From Luteimonas sp. JM171 (GTDB taxonomy: Bacteria > Pseudomonadota > Gammaproteobacteria > Xanthomonadales > Xanthomonadaceae): a stretch of 64,000 bases of DNA. Positions 60,590 through 64,000 of this stretch are shown here, piece after piece. The notes beneath the pieces are model-generated. The model was not told the DNA's origin, made no database searches, and was given only the letters and a program-made list of their open reading frames with translations. Made by a program: the position numbers and the translations under genes. The stretch lies in the NCBI RefSeq assembly GCF_001717465.1, contig NZ_CP017074.1, positions 894,872-958,871 on the forward strand, read 5' to 3'. The first letter of the stretch is position 1. Every line of letters begins with the position of its first letter.

Positions 60590-61328
60590 AGCAGGCGGCG
60601 GCCGCTGGCCCGAACAGCGCCAGGGCGCGCCTGAACTCCGGGTCCGGCGGCGAAGTGACGGCCATCCGCCGGCCGTCCGACGGGTGCTCGAACTCCAGCC
60701 GCCATGCATGCAGCAGCATCCGGTGGATGCCGAGCATGCGGAAATTGCGGTTGTGGCGCCCGTCGCCGTGGCTGGTATCGCCGATCAGGTGGTGCGAGGC
60801 GTGCTTGAGGTGGCGGCGGATCTGTCGGAACCGGCCGGTATGCGGGCTGGCCCGCAGCAGCGCATAGCGCGAGGTGGGAAAGCCGCTTGAGGGCATGTCG
60901 AGTTCCACCGTGGCAAGCCGTTCAAACGCGGTCAGGGCCGGCTTTTTCACGGGTTTGCCCGGGCCGCCGTCGAGCGGATGGTCAACGCTGAAGGCTTCCT
61001 CCGGCCAGCCGCGGCACACCGCCAGGTAATCCTTGCCCACCGTGCGCGACATCAGCTGCTCGCCCAGGGCGCCCGCGGTGGCGCCGTCGAACGCGACCAG
61101 CAGGCAGCCGCTGGTGGCCCGGTCCAGGCGGTGGGCGGGAAACACCCGGCGCCCGAGCTGCGCGCGCAGCCGGTCCACCAGGAAATCGCGTTCCCCGCGC
61201 ACCAGGCGGCTGTCATGCACCGCCAGCCCGGCGGGCTTGTCGACCACCGCCAGATCGCTGTCCGCATACAGCACCACGATCCGGCGCGCCTGCGCGGCGG
61301 GCGAAGCCGTATCCGCTGATTGGTTCAT
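60582..61328 (-). CDS. truC: tRNA pseudouridine synthase TruC-like (RluA family)
   Basis: The 248-residue enzyme is an RluA-family pseudouridine synthase, close to TruC which modifies U65 of tRNA. Catalytic Asp is in HRLDRATSGCLLVA; other blocks are VVDKPAGLAVHDS, PHTGRFRQIRRHLKHASHHL and HRMLLHAWRLEFEHP. No S4 domain is visible, which favours TruC or RluA over RluC/D. ATG 61328 (MNQSADTAS) is preferred to an upstream start at 61394. Divergent from the M16 gene. Confidence 0.9.
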   Translation of the reverse strand: MNQSADTASPAAQARRIVVLYADSDLAVVDKPAGLAVHDSRLVRGERDFLVDRLRAQLGRRVFPAHRLDRATSGCLLVAFDGATAGALGEQLMSRTVGKDYLAVCRGWPEEAFSVDHPLDGGPGKPVKKPALTAFERLATVELDMPSSGFPTSRYALLRASPHTGRFRQIRRHLKHASHHLIGDTSHGDGRHNRNFRMLGIHRMLLHAWRLEFEHPSDGRRMAVTSPPDPEFRRALALFGPAAAACCG

Positions 61329-61410
61329 CTCCACCTGTCCTGCCCTCCGCCCGCCCGGCCACCCGGGCGCGGTTCTGCTATTTTCCCCCTCCATTCAAGG
61401 AAGGGGACGG

Positions 61411-64000
<2,590 letters not shown>

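Overview
The window is a GC-rich (about 70%), gene-dense chromosomal segment of a gammaproteobacterium, most likely from the Xanthomonadaceae/Lysobacteraceae (Lysobacter, Luteimonas or a relative). The basis is gene content and order: coxB-coxA-ctaG-coxC with a DUF2909 gene, gpmI-envC-ctpA, xth-pyrE, algC-dut-coaBC-radC, argS-SPOR, divergent speA/speE, and aceBA with a divergent LysR gene. Promoter -10 boxes of the TANAAT type also fit. The assignment rests on recognising families, not on a search. I see no tRNA, rRNA, CRISPR array, insertion sequence, integrase or phage gene. No gap between genes exceeds about 260 bases, and the longest (4505-4762) is the divergent coxB/putA promoter region.

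Layout. 1-4504: aa3-type cytochrome c oxidase operon on the minus strand. 4763-10608: PutA for proline catabolism, a FadL-type outer-membrane porin, a rhomboid protease and a DUF1820 protein. 10630-15126: minus-strand operon gpmI-envC-ctpA joining glycolysis to cell-wall hydrolase activation. 15189-25635: a repeat-rich exported protein, an M28 lipoprotein peptidase, tyrS, and a peptidoglycan turnover and recycling group (M23 endopeptidase, anmK, ampG), then xth and a dihaem peroxidase. 25813-35160: pyrE, a CmpX-like channel, yjdM, periplasmic DNA ligase LigE, a membrane-anchored phosphomannomutase/phosphoglucomutase, dut, a coaBC locus split into two overlapping frames, and radC. 35157-38914: a four-gene iron-siderophore ABC importer behind a strong Fur box. 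39112-49378: argS, a SPOR protein, a polyamine pair (speA/speE), PII, ubiK and comM. 49488-64000: S9 peptidase, MATE exporter, small unknown proteins, glyoxylate shunt (aceBA with LysR regulator), an unusual lower-GC exported gene, an acyltransferase, arfB, a DUF2059 protein, truC and an M16 peptidase cut by the window end.

How the parts fit. Most of this is core physiology: respiration, wall turnover, nucleotide and cofactor synthesis, polyamines, and acetate or fatty-acid carbon use (FadL plus the glyoxylate shunt). LigE and ComM together suggest a competence-linked DNA-processing capacity.

I found no convincing new multi-gene system. The points most worth checking are the split coaC/coaB with a Glu in place of the usual decarboxylase Cys, three genes whose -10 boxes sit so close to the ATG that the mRNAs should be leaderless, a 9-bp inverted repeat between divergent tyrS and the M23 peptidase gene, a palindrome between aceB and its LysR gene, an exported eight-fold 18-residue repeat protein, and a lower-GC ChaN/EreA-like gene at 58129-58935.
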